A DNA stretch of 19,151 bases from an uncultured Eubacteriales bacterium (GCA_934572535.1 CAKTLJ010000027.1:1-19151), one strand, 5' to 3'; positions 1 through 7,693 are shown, counted from the first letter of the stretch. Made by a program: numbers and translations. Notes: a model not told the origin generated them from the sequence alone.

Positions 1-97
1 AAGGGGGGTGGCGCAGCGCAGCTGTGCCGGGGGGATTCTTCTCCTGCCCCCCTTGTCAAAGGGGGGTGGCGCAGCGCCAGCTGTGCCGGGGGGATTC
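1..97. repeat. Direct repeat, two copies, with hairpin
   Basis: A 36-37 bp sequence occurs twice, at 3-38 and 61-97 (period 58 bp); the copies differ by one missing base. Each runs from a GGGGGG tract through GTGGCGCAGCGC and AGCTGTGCC to GGGGGGATTC. Between them CCCCCCTT (47-54) pairs with AAGGGGGG (59-66) around a 4-nt loop. The window edge cuts into the first copy, so the array may continue to the left. The style matches short dispersed intergenic repeats common in Oscillospiraceae genomes; that link is from general knowledge, not from a search. Short ORFs crossing this stretch look like repeat read-through, not genes. Confidence 0.7.
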
Positions 98-157
98 CCG
101 TCAACGAACAGCGTGGCTCTTAAACCGGAATCCCTCCACCGCCGTCCCGGCGGTCCC

Positions 158-177
158 CCTCCCTTTAACAAGGGAGG
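158..177. repeat. Hairpin repeat in gene-free region 1-396
   Basis: CCTCCCTT (158-165) and AAGGGAGG (170-177) form a perfect 8-bp stem with loop TAAC. It has the same design as the C-run/G-run hairpin at 47-66, suggesting one repeat family. A third stem, GCGGGCTG (259-266) with CAGCCCGC (271-278), follows. The whole 1-396 interval holds only these repeats and the terminator at 324-354; I see no convincing gene in it on either strand. Confidence 0.55.
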
Positions 178-323
178 TTTTGGCGTGGCTCCTGCCCTGC
201 GGGGCAAAGGCTTGCAGGGTGGGGTCCCCTGACCCCGCCGGGGAACGTGACGTCCTCGGCGGGCTGAGGGCAGCCCGCTCTGCCAAAGGCTGCTTCCGCG
301 CCTCCATGGATTCGCGTTATAGG

Positions 324-354
324 GCAAAGCCCCCGGGAAACCCCGGGGGCTTGC
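324..354 (-). terminator. Terminator of the S-layer gene
   Basis: AAGCCCCCGGG (327-337) pairs perfectly with CCCGGGGGCTT (342-352); the stem extends to 324-354 with one bulged A. It begins about 40 bp after the stop codon of the S-layer gene. The U-run on the minus strand is short, so termination strength is uncertain, but the position and the very stable stem fit an intrinsic terminator. Confidence 0.65.
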
Positions 355-396
355 TTGTCGTTAGATTGTATCTTCCTGAATCAGATTCGGGGGAGA

Positions 397-3009
397 TTAC
401 CACGCAGTATAGTCGTTGTTCACATCAACAACGATAACAGTAATCTGGTCCTCGTTAGTCTCGGAGAAGATAGCCACGTTTGCCACGTCTGCGTCACTGC
501 CGCCGTTGAAGTTGTTAGCCTGACGGATCTCGCCGCCGCCAACGCCCTTGCCTGCGTCGGAGTCAACGTACAGGACCACAGTATCCTTGGAGTCGATCTT
601 GGACTTGCAGCCTGCTGCCAGTGCCTCTGTCAGCTCAATATCACCGGTGCCTGCGTCATAGGTCTTCACCTTGTTCAGGACAGTCTCACGCTTAGTGATA
701 TCCACGGTGCCATCGCCATTGGTGGAATACTCGAAAATAGTACCCGCGTCAATGCCGCCGCTAATAGTACCCTCATACTTGAAGGTCTCTTCCTTGGTGC
801 CGTTCCAAGCCTTCACCATGGTATAGGTGGTGCCGCCTTCCTTGGAGGTGTAGGAAGCATCCAGAGCCACAGCATAGGTCTTATCGGTGGAGCCACTGGT
901 CTTATCCTTGCCAAAGTCAACAACGGCCACCTGAGCATACAGGTTGCTGTTGGTCTTGTCAGCAACAGCCTTAACAGTGAGCTTGTTCTTCAGCGCGTCC
1001 TTCAGATCCCAGCTGGAAGCAGTCTTACCAGTCACGACCTTGAATTCAGGATCGTCATTGTCCGTACCTGCATTCTGGCGGACAAAGACAACACCAGTGG
1101 ACTCGAAGTACAGCTTGCCGGCCAGACCTGTGCCAGTAGCGCTGCCATCAACGGTAGCCTTGGTCAGCTCAACATACTGATCGTAACCAGCAGTATCATC
1201 CGCGTCGATCTTGGTCAGGGTGTAAACATCCTTGGAAACGTCATAGGTGACCAGAGTAGGAGTCTCGTCGATATCCTGTGTCACGTTGCGCTTGCCTTCG
1301 TCGCCCCAAGTCTTCTTAATTTCAACGACCTTGTCAGTGCCATTGGTAAAGATCAGGCGAGCCTGATACTTGGAACCAACACCGGAGGTAGAGCCAGCCT
1401 CGACCAGCAGCGCGATATCGGAAGCAGCGGTCGTGACCTTATCGGTCTTATAAATGTAACCGTTGACCAGAACCAGCTTCACGGTGGAGCCCAGCTTCAG
1501 AGCGCTCGCGCCAGTCATAGCAACGTTGGTGCTGTACCAAGAACCACCAACCTGGACCTTGTTGACCTCACCAGCAGAGTCCTTCTTAACGGAGTCGATC
1601 TTGCCATCAACCACGTCAGCCTTCTCAATGAGGCCCTTCTTGTCGGCATAGTTGCCAGCCTCAGAAATGACAACATAGTCGTTCTTCTTGATGCTGGAAG
1701 CGTAGTTGTAGTTATCATTAGACTTCTTACCGGAATCCGTCGTCAGATAATCGCTGCCAACGTACTTAACCTGCTCGACAGCGTAGGTAGTCACCTGCAA
1801 GATGGAATAATCAGTGGTGCCATTGACAGCCAGCAGCTTAACGGTGGAGCCCTTCTCATAGTTTACAGTGCCCCCGCCGTTGGTCTTGAGCCAAGTAGCG
1901 ATGGAAACTTCCTTGTTATTTGCCTTCTGGAGCTCACCATTAACATAGACATAGGTGTCATCTGCCAGATCATACTTGGTGCCGTCCAGCTTAGCCTTAA
2001 CGCCATCCATCTTCAAATCAGCCAGCAGGCCGCTCTGAACGATGTTCTTGTTGGTGGCATACACGCCATAGACAACAGCGTCCTTGCCGTTCTTGTCGGG
2101 CTTGACCAGAACGCGGACGTTCTGATACAGCAGATCGGAGTAATCCTTGGTCACGTCGTTGTAAGAAACGGGCTTGCCATCGTTGTATGCCTTACCATTG
2201 TGCTTAGGATCGGTAACAGTGATGCTGTAGGTGTCCTTGCCCTTGTCCTGCTTGACCTTAGTCAGAGTGCCGGTAATGGCAATGGCGTCATACTTGTCTT
2301 CCAGCAGGGTGATCTTGCTCTTGTTGTCAATACCGACCTTGTCCTGGAGGACCAGCTCGGAGACCAGCTGACCATTCTTGGAAACCAGCTGATACTTGTA
2401 CTCGACCATATAGGCGTTCATGGCGTTCCAGACCATCTGGGCCGCGTTGTCGCGGGACAGAGCCTTGGAGGGGTCCATGCCAGCCAGGCCAGCGTACAGG
2501 CCCTTCGCGGAAGCGTCCACGTTGACGTTCACTTCCCAGGGAGCGCCAACATAGCCCTGCTTGTCAGCATTGTAGCCCAGCGCGATCAGCAGCATCTTGG
2601 CGAACTGAGAGCCGGTCAGGTTGCCGTTGGGGTCGAACTTGCCGCCGCCAATGCCAGCCACGATGCCCTGGCTCACGCAGGACTCGATGTAGCCTTCTGC
2701 CCACTTAGCGGTCGTGCCGCGCACGTCGCTGAAAGTGGAGGTAGCGTTGGTGCCCAGGGTGGGCTCCTCGCCGCCGTTCAGAGCCACGCAGATCATCTTG
2801 CAAGCTTCTGCGCGGGTGATGGTGCCTTCGGGCTTGAAGGAACCGTCGGTGTAGCCCTTGATGATGTTCAGAGCAGTACAAGCATCAACAGCTTCGGTGT
2901 TCTTGATCTTGGACTGATCCTTGAACGCTGCGCCTGCGCCCACGACCATGACGGACAGCATCATAGCCATGCAGAGCACCAGGCTGAGAATCTTCTTAAA
3001 GTTTCTCAT
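397..3009 (-). CDS. S-layer protein with three N-terminal SLH domains
   Basis: 870 residues, exported. Residues 1-28 are a signal peptide: basic start MRNFKK, hydrophobic core, AGA-type cleavage region. Three SLH domains follow, at about 29-78 (GYTDGSFKP, TRAEACKMI), 92-145 (GGKFDPNGNLT) and 155-200; these normally bind pyruvylated wall polymer and hold the protein on the cell surface. The remaining roughly 670 residues are Lys/Asp/Thr/Val-rich, look beta-structured, and match no enzyme I recognise. The start is fixed by AAGGAGG at 3020-3026. It is monocistronic, with its own strong promoter and leader and a terminator behind it. Its GC content is clearly lower by eye than that of its neighbours, and its codons are strongly biased (AAG, AAC, TAC, GTC), as expected for a very abundant protein. 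I judge it a main S-layer or surface-array subunit. Confidence 0.9.
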   Translation of the reverse strand: MRNFKKILSLVLCMAMMLSVMVVGAGAAFKDQSKIKNTEAVDACTALNIIKGYTDGSFKPEGTITRAEACKMICVALNGGEEPTLGTNATSTFSDVRGTTAKWAEGYIESCVSQGIVAGIGGGKFDPNGNLTGSQFAKMLLIALGYNADKQGYVGAPWEVNVNVDASAKGLYAGLAGMDPSKALSRDNAAQMVWNAMNAYMVEYKYQLVSKNGQLVSELVLQDKVGIDNKSKITLLEDKYDAIAITGTLTKVKQDKGKDTYSITVTDPKHNGKAYNDGKPVSYNDVTKDYSDLLYQNVRVLVKPDKNGKDAVVYGVYATNKNIVQSGLLADLKMDGVKAKLDGTKYDLADDTYVYVNGELQKANNKEVSIATWLKTNGGGTVNYEKGSTVKLLAVNGTTDYSILQVTTYAVEQVKYVGSDYLTTDSGKKSNDNYNYASSIKKNDYVVISEAGNYADKKGLIEKADVVDGKIDSVKKDSAGEVNKVQVGGSWYSTNVAMTGASALKLGSTVKLVLVNGYIYKTDKVTTAASDIALLVEAGSTSGVGSKYQARLIFTNGTDKVVEIKKTWGDEGKRNVTQDIDETPTLVTYDVSKDVYTLTKIDADDTAGYDQYVELTKATVDGSATGTGLAGKLYFESTGVVFVRQNAGTDNDDPEFKVVTGKTASSWDLKDALKNKLTVKAVADKTNSNLYAQVAVVDFGKDKTSGSTDKTYAVALDASYTSKEGGTTYTMVKAWNGTKEETFKYEGTISGGIDAGTIFEYSTNGDGTVDITKRETVLNKVKTYDAGTGDIELTEALAAGCKSKIDSKDTVVLYVDSDAGKGVGGGEIRQANNFNGGSDADVANVAIFSETNEDQITVIVVDVNNDYTAW

Positions 3010-3160
3010 TGGAAGTTTTCCTCCTTAATAAATTTTTTACATAAAGCCCGGCCGTGCCGCCGGACGTTATGCCGGGTTCGGAAGGCTCCTTGTGTTCTGC
3101 TGTGCAGAACACAAAACAAGGACGTCCTTGTTTTCAAAAAACGCCTTTGCGGCCCTCTTA
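3010..3160 (-). promoter_or_regulatory. Structured 5' leader of the S-layer mRNA
   Basis: From the predicted start point near 3160 to the ATG there are about 150 nt. The leader carries a 22-bp perfect palindrome at 3113-3134 (halves AAAACAAGGAC and GTCCTTGTTTT) and, one base overlapping, a 10-bp stem with 3-nt loop (TGTGTTCTGC at 3091-3100, GCAGAACACA at 3104-3113). A further GC-rich stem can form nearer the gene: GCCCGGC-type arms around 3047-3076. Such leaders commonly stabilise abundant surface-protein mRNAs. The first hairpin might instead trap read-through from the upstream operon. No known riboswitch class is recognisable. Confidence 0.6.
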
Positions 3161-3167
3161 CAGTCGC

Positions 3168-3196
3168 ATTTTACACAGGAAGTCGCCCCCTGTCAA
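3168..3196 (-). promoter_or_regulatory. Strong sigma-A promoter of the S-layer gene
   Basis: On the minus strand TTGACA (3196-3191) and TAAAAT (3173-3168) are separated by exactly 17 bp: a consensus -35 and a 5/6 -10. It sits in the gap between the end of the molybdopterin-subunit gene and the S-layer gene and predicts a start near 3160. Confidence 0.85.
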
Positions 3197-3233
3197 CCCC
3201 TCCCAAATCACTGAAACATAAATGTAACATTTC

Positions 3234-5519
3234 TCACGCGCCCCCGCCCAGCGCGATCTGCTCCGGCGTGATGGGCAGCTCCCGGTGCCACGTCCCGGTG
3301 GCCCGATAGATGGCGTGGGCGATGGTGGGGGCGGGGGTGTTGATCACGATCTCCCCGATGGACTTGGCCCCGAAGGGGCCGCTCGGCTCGCAGCTCTCCT
3401 CGAAGGCCACCCGCAGCCTGCCCGTGTCCAGCCGGGTCGGGAGCTTATAGGTCAGGAAGGAGGTCTCCGCCAGGCGGCCGCTGCGGTCGTGGGTCACGTT
3501 TTCCAGCAGCGTGTGCCCGATGCCCTGCACGATGCCGCCCTCGGCCTGGATGCGGGCCAGCGCCGGGTTGATGGGCGTGCCGCAGTCCACCGCGGCCGTG
3601 TAGTCCAGGACGGTCACCTGCCCGGTCAGCTTGTCCAGCTCGATCTCCGCCATGCCCACCATGTAGGGCGGCGGCGAGACCGGCGAGGCGTGGGAGGCCG
3701 TGGCCTCCGCCGCCAGCGTGTTGCCCACCTGCGCCCGGCAGGCCAGCTCGGTCAGGGTCACGCTCCGCCCGTCCGCCAGCTGGCGGACCCGGTCCCCCTC
3801 GAAGGCCACCGCCTCCGCCGCGCAGCCCAGCATCTCCGCGGCGAGGGCGCAGAGCTTGCCCTTGAGCTGCGCACAGGCCTTTTCCACCGCCCGCCCGGTC
3901 ACGTAGGTGGTGGAGGAGGCGTAGGACCCGGAGTCGTAGGGCGAGGCGTCGGTGTCCGCCCCGAACACGGCCACCTGGTCCACCGCGCAGCCCAGGCACT
4001 CGGCGGCCATCTGGGCCAGGACGGTGTCGCACCCGGTCCCCATGTCCGCCGCGCCGGTCAGCAGGGTGTAGCCGCCGTCCTCGCCCAGCTTCACCGTGGC
4101 CGAGCCGACGTCCACCCCGGAGATGCCCGAGCCCTGCATGGCCATCGCCACCCCGGCGGCCCGGACCTTCCCGCCGCCCATGTCCCGCACGGGGTACTTC
4201 TCCTCCCAGCGGAACATCTCCCGGCAGCGGGCCATGCACCGGTCCAGGGCGCAGGCGCTGGTGACCTCGTTGTAGTAGGCGGGCATGGTCATCCCCTCGC
4301 GGACCATGTTCTGCTCCCGCAGGGCGGTCGGGTCCAGGCCCAGCTTCTCCGCCAGCTCGTTGACCATGGACTCCACGGCGAAGATGCCCTGGGTCGCCCC
4401 GTAGCCCCGGTAGGCCCCGGCGGCCATGGTGTTGGTGTAGACCACGTCGTAGCCGAAGCGATAGGCCTCCAGCCCGCCGGTGTAGAGCGGGATGGACTTG
4501 TGGCCGGACAGGCCCACCGTGGTCGGGCCGTGCTCGCCGTAGGCCCCGCTGTTCGAGAGGGTGTACACGTCCAGGGCCCGGATCTTCCCCGCGCGGCTCG
4601 CGCCCAGGCGCACCCGGACCTGCATCTCGTGGCGGGGCGACCCGGCGATCTGGGACTCCTCGCGGGTGAAGACGAGCTTGGCCGCCCGCCCCGTCCGCAG
4701 GGTCACGAAGGCGGGGTAGACCTCGGACACCACCGACTGCTTGGCCCCGAAGCCGCCGCCGATCCGGGGCTTTTCCACCCGGACCCTGCTCTTGGGGATG
4801 CCCAGCGCCCGGGCGAGGATGCGGCGGCAGTGGAAGACGATCTGGGTGGAGGAGATCACGTGCAGCCGCCCGTAGCAGTCCAGGCGGGTGTAGGTGCGGA
4901 AGGTCTCCATCATGGCCTGGTGGAAGGCCTTGGTGTGGTAGGTGTGGTCCAGCACCACCGCGCAGTCCGCCAGCACGGCCTCCACGTCGCCGTCGGCGTC
5001 GCTGCCGCTGGCGACCAGGTTGCGCCGGTTGTCGCCGCCCACGTCGCAGAGGGGGAGCCAGTCCTCCTCCGGGTGGACCAGGACGGGGGCGTCCTTGGCC
5101 GCGCGGAAGTCCAGCACAGGCTCGAGCACCTCATACTCGACCCGGATGCGCGCCAGGGCCGCCTGGGCGGCCTTTTCGTCCTCGGCGGCCACGATGGCCA
5201 CCGGGTCCCCGACGAACCGCACCCGGCGGTCCAGGATCAGCCGGTCGTAGGGCGACGGCTCGGGGTAGGTCTGGCCCGCGTTGGTAAACCGCGCCGCGGG
5301 CACGTCCTGCCAGGTGTAGACCCCCGCCACGCCGGGGACCGCCCGGGCCGCCTCGGTGTCGATGGTCCGGATCAGGGCGTGGGCGTGGGGGCTGCGCAGC
5401 AGCTTGACCACCAGGGCGTCGTCGGGCACGATGTCGTCCAGGTAGACCGGCTTGCCCGTGAGCAGCTGCATGGCGTCCTTCTTGCGGACCGAGTGGTTCA
5501 CGACCTTATACGGCTGCAT
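3234..5519 (-). CDS. Molybdopterin-binding subunit, xanthine dehydrogenase family
   Basis: 761 residues, the usual size for the separate large subunit of a three-subunit molybdenum hydroxylase. The N-terminal a/b-hammerhead region is about 16-130. Cofactor-site motifs follow: GGGFGAK at 254-260, AYRGYGATQ at 369-377, TGAADMGTGCDT at 488-499, QGIGHTL at 665-671 and GAKSIGE at 717-723, whose final Glu723 is the expected catalytic base. Enzymes of this family hydroxylate purines, nicotinate, aldehydes or related compounds in the cytoplasm. The stretch QAMMETFRTY (201-210) differs from the HFYLE-type segment of classical xanthine dehydrogenases, so the substrate is open. AAGGAGG at 5525-5531 supports the start, and the gene overlaps the 2Fe-2S gene by 14 bp, implying translational coupling. 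No clear terminator follows before the S-layer promoter. Confidence 0.92.
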   Translation of the reverse strand: MQPYKVVNHSVRKKDAMQLLTGKPVYLDDIVPDDALVVKLLRSPHAHALIRTIDTEAARAVPGVAGVYTWQDVPAARFTNAGQTYPEPSPYDRLILDRRVRFVGDPVAIVAAEDEKAAQAALARIRVEYEVLEPVLDFRAAKDAPVLVHPEEDWLPLCDVGGDNRRNLVASGSDADGDVEAVLADCAVVLDHTYHTKAFHQAMMETFRTYTRLDCYGRLHVISSTQIVFHCRRILARALGIPKSRVRVEKPRIGGGFGAKQSVVSEVYPAFVTLRTGRAAKLVFTREESQIAGSPRHEMQVRVRLGASRAGKIRALDVYTLSNSGAYGEHGPTTVGLSGHKSIPLYTGGLEAYRFGYDVVYTNTMAAGAYRGYGATQGIFAVESMVNELAEKLGLDPTALREQNMVREGMTMPAYYNEVTSACALDRCMARCREMFRWEEKYPVRDMGGGKVRAAGVAMAMQGSGISGVDVGSATVKLGEDGGYTLLTGAADMGTGCDTVLAQMAAECLGCAVDQVAVFGADTDASPYDSGSYASSTTYVTGRAVEKACAQLKGKLCALAAEMLGCAAEAVAFEGDRVRQLADGRSVTLTELACRAQVGNTLAAEATASHASPVSPPPYMVGMAEIELDKLTGQVTVLDYTAAVDCGTPINPALARIQAEGGIVQGIGHTLLENVTHDRSGRLAETSFLTYKLPTRLDTGRLRVAFEESCEPSGPFGAKSIGEIVINTPAPTIAHAIYRATGTWHRELPITPEQIALGGGA

Positions 5520-5985
5520 GGCGGCCTCCTTCCTCCGCGCGGCTGTCCAGGTAGGCGCGGATGCCCCGCAGCTGCCCCTCGTAGCCGGAGCAGCGGCACA
5601 GGTTCCCGGCCAGATAGGCGCGGATCTCGTCGTCGGTGGGCGCGGGGTTCTCCCGCAGCAGGGCGATGGTGTTCATCACGAAGCCGGGGTTGCAGAAGCC
5701 GCACTGCTCCGCGCCCTGGTCCGCGATGAAGCCCACAAAGGCCTCCGCCTCCGCCTGGAGCCCCTCCAGGGTCTGCACGGCGCGGCCGTCCGCCCGCGCC
5801 GCCAGCACGGAGCAGGACAGCACGGGCTTGCCGTCCAGCAGCACGGTGCACAGGCCGCAGTTGGCCGTCTCGCAGCCGCGCTTGACGCTGTAGCACCGGT
5901 GGCGGCGCAGGAAGTCGATGAGCAGCAGGTCCGCGTCGATGTGGTCTGAAACGGCGCGGCCGTTCAGGGTGATCGTGATCTCCAT
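5506..5985 (-). CDS. 2Fe-2S subunit of the molybdenum hydroxylase
   Basis: 159 residues, typical for the small electron-transfer subunit. The N-terminal ferredoxin-like domain has Cys38, Cys43, Cys46 and Cys58 (CETANCGLC, then VLSC). The C-terminal helical domain has Cys95, Cys98, Cys130 and Cys132 (CGFCNPG, LCRCSGY), the two clusters that pass electrons from the molybdenum centre to FAD. All eight ligands are present. The gene overlaps the FAD-subunit stop as TGATG and overlaps the molybdopterin-subunit gene by 14 bp, so all three are made as one coupled operon. Confidence 0.95.
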   Translation of the reverse strand: MEITITLNGRAVSDHIDADLLLIDFLRRHRCYSVKRGCETANCGLCTVLLDGKPVLSCSVLAARADGRAVQTLEGLQAEAEAFVGFIADQGAEQCGFCNPGFVMNTIALLRENPAPTDDEIRAYLAGNLCRCSGYEGQLRGIRAYLDSRAEEGGRHAAV

Positions 5986-6776
5986 CAGTCCATTCCTCCC
6001 AAGGCCAGGGCGCAGCGGCTGGCCAGCCCTTTGATCAGATGTGTGCGGTAGGCGGCGCTGCCCCGGGGGTTGGAGCCCACGGGGGTCCGCTCCGCCGCGT
6101 ACCGGGCGAAGGCCGCCGCGCGTTCCGGGGTGATCGCCCCGGCCAGCAGGCCCGCCTCGTCCCGGAGGACCAGGGCCTTGCCGGGCCGCGCGCCGATGAC
6201 CGCGCGGTGCTGGCCGTCCAGCTCGGCCAGGGCGCAGGTGAGCACGGGGAAGTCCGTGCGCTGGTTGCGCATGGCCTGGTAGACGAATTTCCCCGGCGTC
6301 TTCTTCACGATCAGGCGCACCAGCAGGTCCCGGTCGCTCTTCCGCGCGGCGAAGTCCTCCAGGGGGATCACCCCGCCCTGGTACAGCTCCACGTAGCTGT
6401 CCATGGCCAAAAAGACGGTCAGCACGTCGGAAAACCCAAACCGCCCCCAGAGGCTGCCGCCCACCGTGGCCAGGTTGCGGAACTGCACGCCCACGATGTC
6501 CTTCACGGCGTCCGCCGCCGCGCCGCGGGTGTAGGCGTTCAGCCCCGGGTGCTGCTCGACCTGGCGCAGGGAGACCATGGCGCCCAGGGAAAACGCCGTC
6601 TCGGTCTCCTCAATGGTGTCCAGGCCCAGGTCGCAGAGGTCGATGGCCGTGTCCACGGCCCCCGCCCCCAGCTTCAGCCACAGCATCCCGCCGACGATGC
6701 GGTTGCGCTTGTCCTGGTTGAGCTGATAGGCGTCCGCCAGGCTCTTCGCCCGGACGTAGGTCTGTATGCTTATCAT
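5985..6776 (-). CDS. FAD-binding subunit of the molybdenum hydroxylase
   Basis: 263 residues from the preferred ATG. This start has AAAGGAG at 6785-6791, 8 nt upstream; the longer reading frame to 6860 would begin upstream of the promoter -10 and has no ribosome site. It resembles the CoxM/XdhB-type FAD-binding subunit, with a first FAD segment around residues 27-48 (NRIVGGMLWLKLGAGA) and a second around 100-115 (RNLATVGGSLWGR). The C-terminal domain ends with YRTHLIKGLASRC. It passes electrons from the iron-sulfur subunit to NAD or another acceptor. It is first in the operon and slightly shorter than the usual 280-290 residues; TVGGSLWG replaces the more common TVGGNLA. No molybdenum-cofactor insertion or sulfuration gene (XdhC, MobA type) lies in the window. 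Confidence 0.9.
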   Translation of the reverse strand: MISIQTYVRAKSLADAYQLNQDKRNRIVGGMLWLKLGAGAVDTAIDLCDLGLDTIEETETAFSLGAMVSLRQVEQHPGLNAYTRGAAADAVKDIVGVQFRNLATVGGSLWGRFGFSDVLTVFLAMDSYVELYQGGVIPLEDFAARKSDRDLLVRLIVKKTPGKFVYQAMRNQRTDFPVLTCALAELDGQHRAVIGARPGKALVLRDEAGLLAGAITPERAAAFARYAAERTPVGSNPRGSAAYRTHLIKGLASRCALALGGMD

Positions 6777-6818
6777 CGCAGCTGCTCCTTTGCTTGTCTC
6801 TGTTTTGTCGCGGCTTCC

Positions 6819-6847
6819 AGTATACCATCCGCCCGGATAGAAGTAAA
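6819..6847 (-). promoter_or_regulatory. Promoter of the molybdenum hydroxylase operon
   Basis: On the minus strand TTTACT (6847-6842), a 17-bp spacer and TATACT (6824-6819) resemble a sigma-A promoter (4/6 and 5/6 matches). The predicted start, near 6812, lies about 35 nt before the FAD-subunit ATG and just downstream of the terminator at 6864-6900. Confidence 0.65.
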
Positions 6848-6863
6848 TGCCCAAACGCAAACG

Positions 6864-6900
6864 CCGCGGACCGGAGACCCCATCGGGTCCCGGTCCGCGG
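6864..6900 (-). terminator. Terminator ending the nine-gene cluster
   Basis: CCGCGGACCGG-A-GACCC (6864-6880) pairs with GGGTCCCGGTCCGCGG (6885-6900): 16 base pairs, one bulged A, 4-nt loop. On the minus strand it is followed by GCGTTTGCGTTTG, a modest U-rich tail. It separates the last small lipoprotein gene from the hydroxylase promoter. Confidence 0.75.
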
Positions 6901-6947
6901 TGTGTCCGTCATTCACTTTGCCGCGCGCCCGGCAGCGGGCGCAGCGG

Positions 6948-7301
6948 TCACTGCTTTTCGAGGGTCACTTCCATGCCCATCATATTCAGAACGATCACGC
7001 CGTCCTTCAGGGTCCCTTCAAACGTCTCCTCGTCTTCCGTGAGGGTGAAGGTCTCCCCGTCCAGGGCCCAGCTGCAAGTCTCGGTGCCGCCCTCCACATG
7101 GATGATGCACTCGCCGCCGCTCTTGAGCTCAAGGATAAAGTCGCCGTTTTCATAGATCTCTTCTGCGGTCAGGGTCATGCCCATCATGTCGATCTGGGTG
7201 CACTTATAGGTGCCGAGGTTGGCGTCCTCGCCGCCGCCCCCGCAGGCGCAGAGGCAAAGGGCCAGCACAAGGGCCAGGGAAATCGCAAATAACTTCTTCA
7301 T
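6948..7301 (-). CDS. Small lipoprotein, copy 2 of a tandem pair
   Basis: 117 residues. A short signal peptide ends in the lipobox LCAC with Cys20 as the lipidated residue, followed by a Gly linker, so it should be membrane-anchored and face outward. The mature part of about 95 residues is mostly alternating beta-type sequence with two conserved Cys (in GGECII and TETCSW), and MMGM occurs near both ends (TQIDMMGMTLTAEEI and VLNMMGMEVTL). It is closely similar along its length to the gene at 7337-7693. AGGAGG lies just upstream. I recognise no characterised function; the beta-barrel-like, lipocalin-sized core suggests ligand or wall binding, but that is a guess. Confidence 0.8.
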   Translation of the reverse strand: MKKLFAISLALVLALCLCACGGGGEDANLGTYKCTQIDMMGMTLTAEEIYENGDFILELKSGGECIIHVEGGTETCSWALDGETFTLTEDEETFEGTLKDGVIVLNMMGMEVTLEKQ

Positions 7302-7336
7302 ATCTCATTGCCTCCTGACTGACGTTTCGGACTCGG

Positions 7337-7693
7337 TCACTGCTTCTCGAAGGTGAGGGCCACGCCCATCATGTCCAGCTCGATGACGCCGTCCTTCAGG
7401 GTGCCTTCGAAGGTCTCGCCTTCCGCGCTCAGGGAGAAGGCATCCCCATCCAGGGCCCAGTCGCAGTTCACTGCGTCGCCGTCCATGGTGAGGACGCACT
7501 TGTCGCCGCTCTTGAGCTCGAGGGTCAGGCCGTCCTCATAGATCTCTTCTGCGTCCATGGTGATGCCCATCATTTCGGCCTGGGTGCACTCGTAGGTGCC
7601 GAGGTTGGGGTCGTTGTCACCGCCGCCGCCCCCGCAGGCGCACAGGCAAAGGGCCATCACAAGGGCCAGGGAAATTGCAAATACCTTTTTCAT
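7337..7693 (-). CDS. Small lipoprotein, copy 1 of a tandem pair
   Basis: 118 residues, 35 bp upstream of its sister. It has the same N-terminal design (MKKVFAISLALVMAL, lipobox LCAC, Cys20, Gly-rich linker) and the same conserved skeleton: LGTYECTQ, AEEIYEDG, LELKSG, WALDG, ETFEGTLKDGVI, and EKQ at the end. GAGGAGG stands 9 nt before the ATG. The surface charges differ from the sister, so the pair has diverged, but the segment encoding ETFEGTLKDGVI is still nearly identical in DNA. No terminator separates it from the AIM24-like gene 59 bp upstream, so it probably belongs to the same transcript. Function unknown. Confidence 0.8.
   Translation of the reverse strand: MKKVFAISLALVMALCLCACGGGGGDNDPNLGTYECTQAEMMGITMDAEEIYEDGLTLELKSGDKCVLTMDGDAVNCDWALDGDAFSLSAEGETFEGTLKDGVIELDMMGVALTFEKQ

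Noticed and set aside
24..437. Short open frames in the left-edge repeat region
   Set aside because: They read through the direct repeats and the S-layer terminator and have no ribosome site or recognisable protein.
355..3309. Long plus-strand open frame antisense to the S-layer gene
   Set aside because: It has low-complexity Val/Leu/Gly/Ser composition with no recognisable domain, and the minus-strand frame has signal peptide, SLH domains, ribosome site and promoter.
3285..5729. Long plus-strand open frame antisense to the hydroxylase genes
   Set aside because: Gly/His/Arg/Pro-rich translation caused by GC-rich codons on the opposite strand; the minus-strand genes have complete cofactor motifs.
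6777..6860. Upstream extension of the FAD-subunit reading frame
   Set aside because: It crosses the predicted promoter -10 and has no ribosome site; the ATG at 6776 has one at the right distance.
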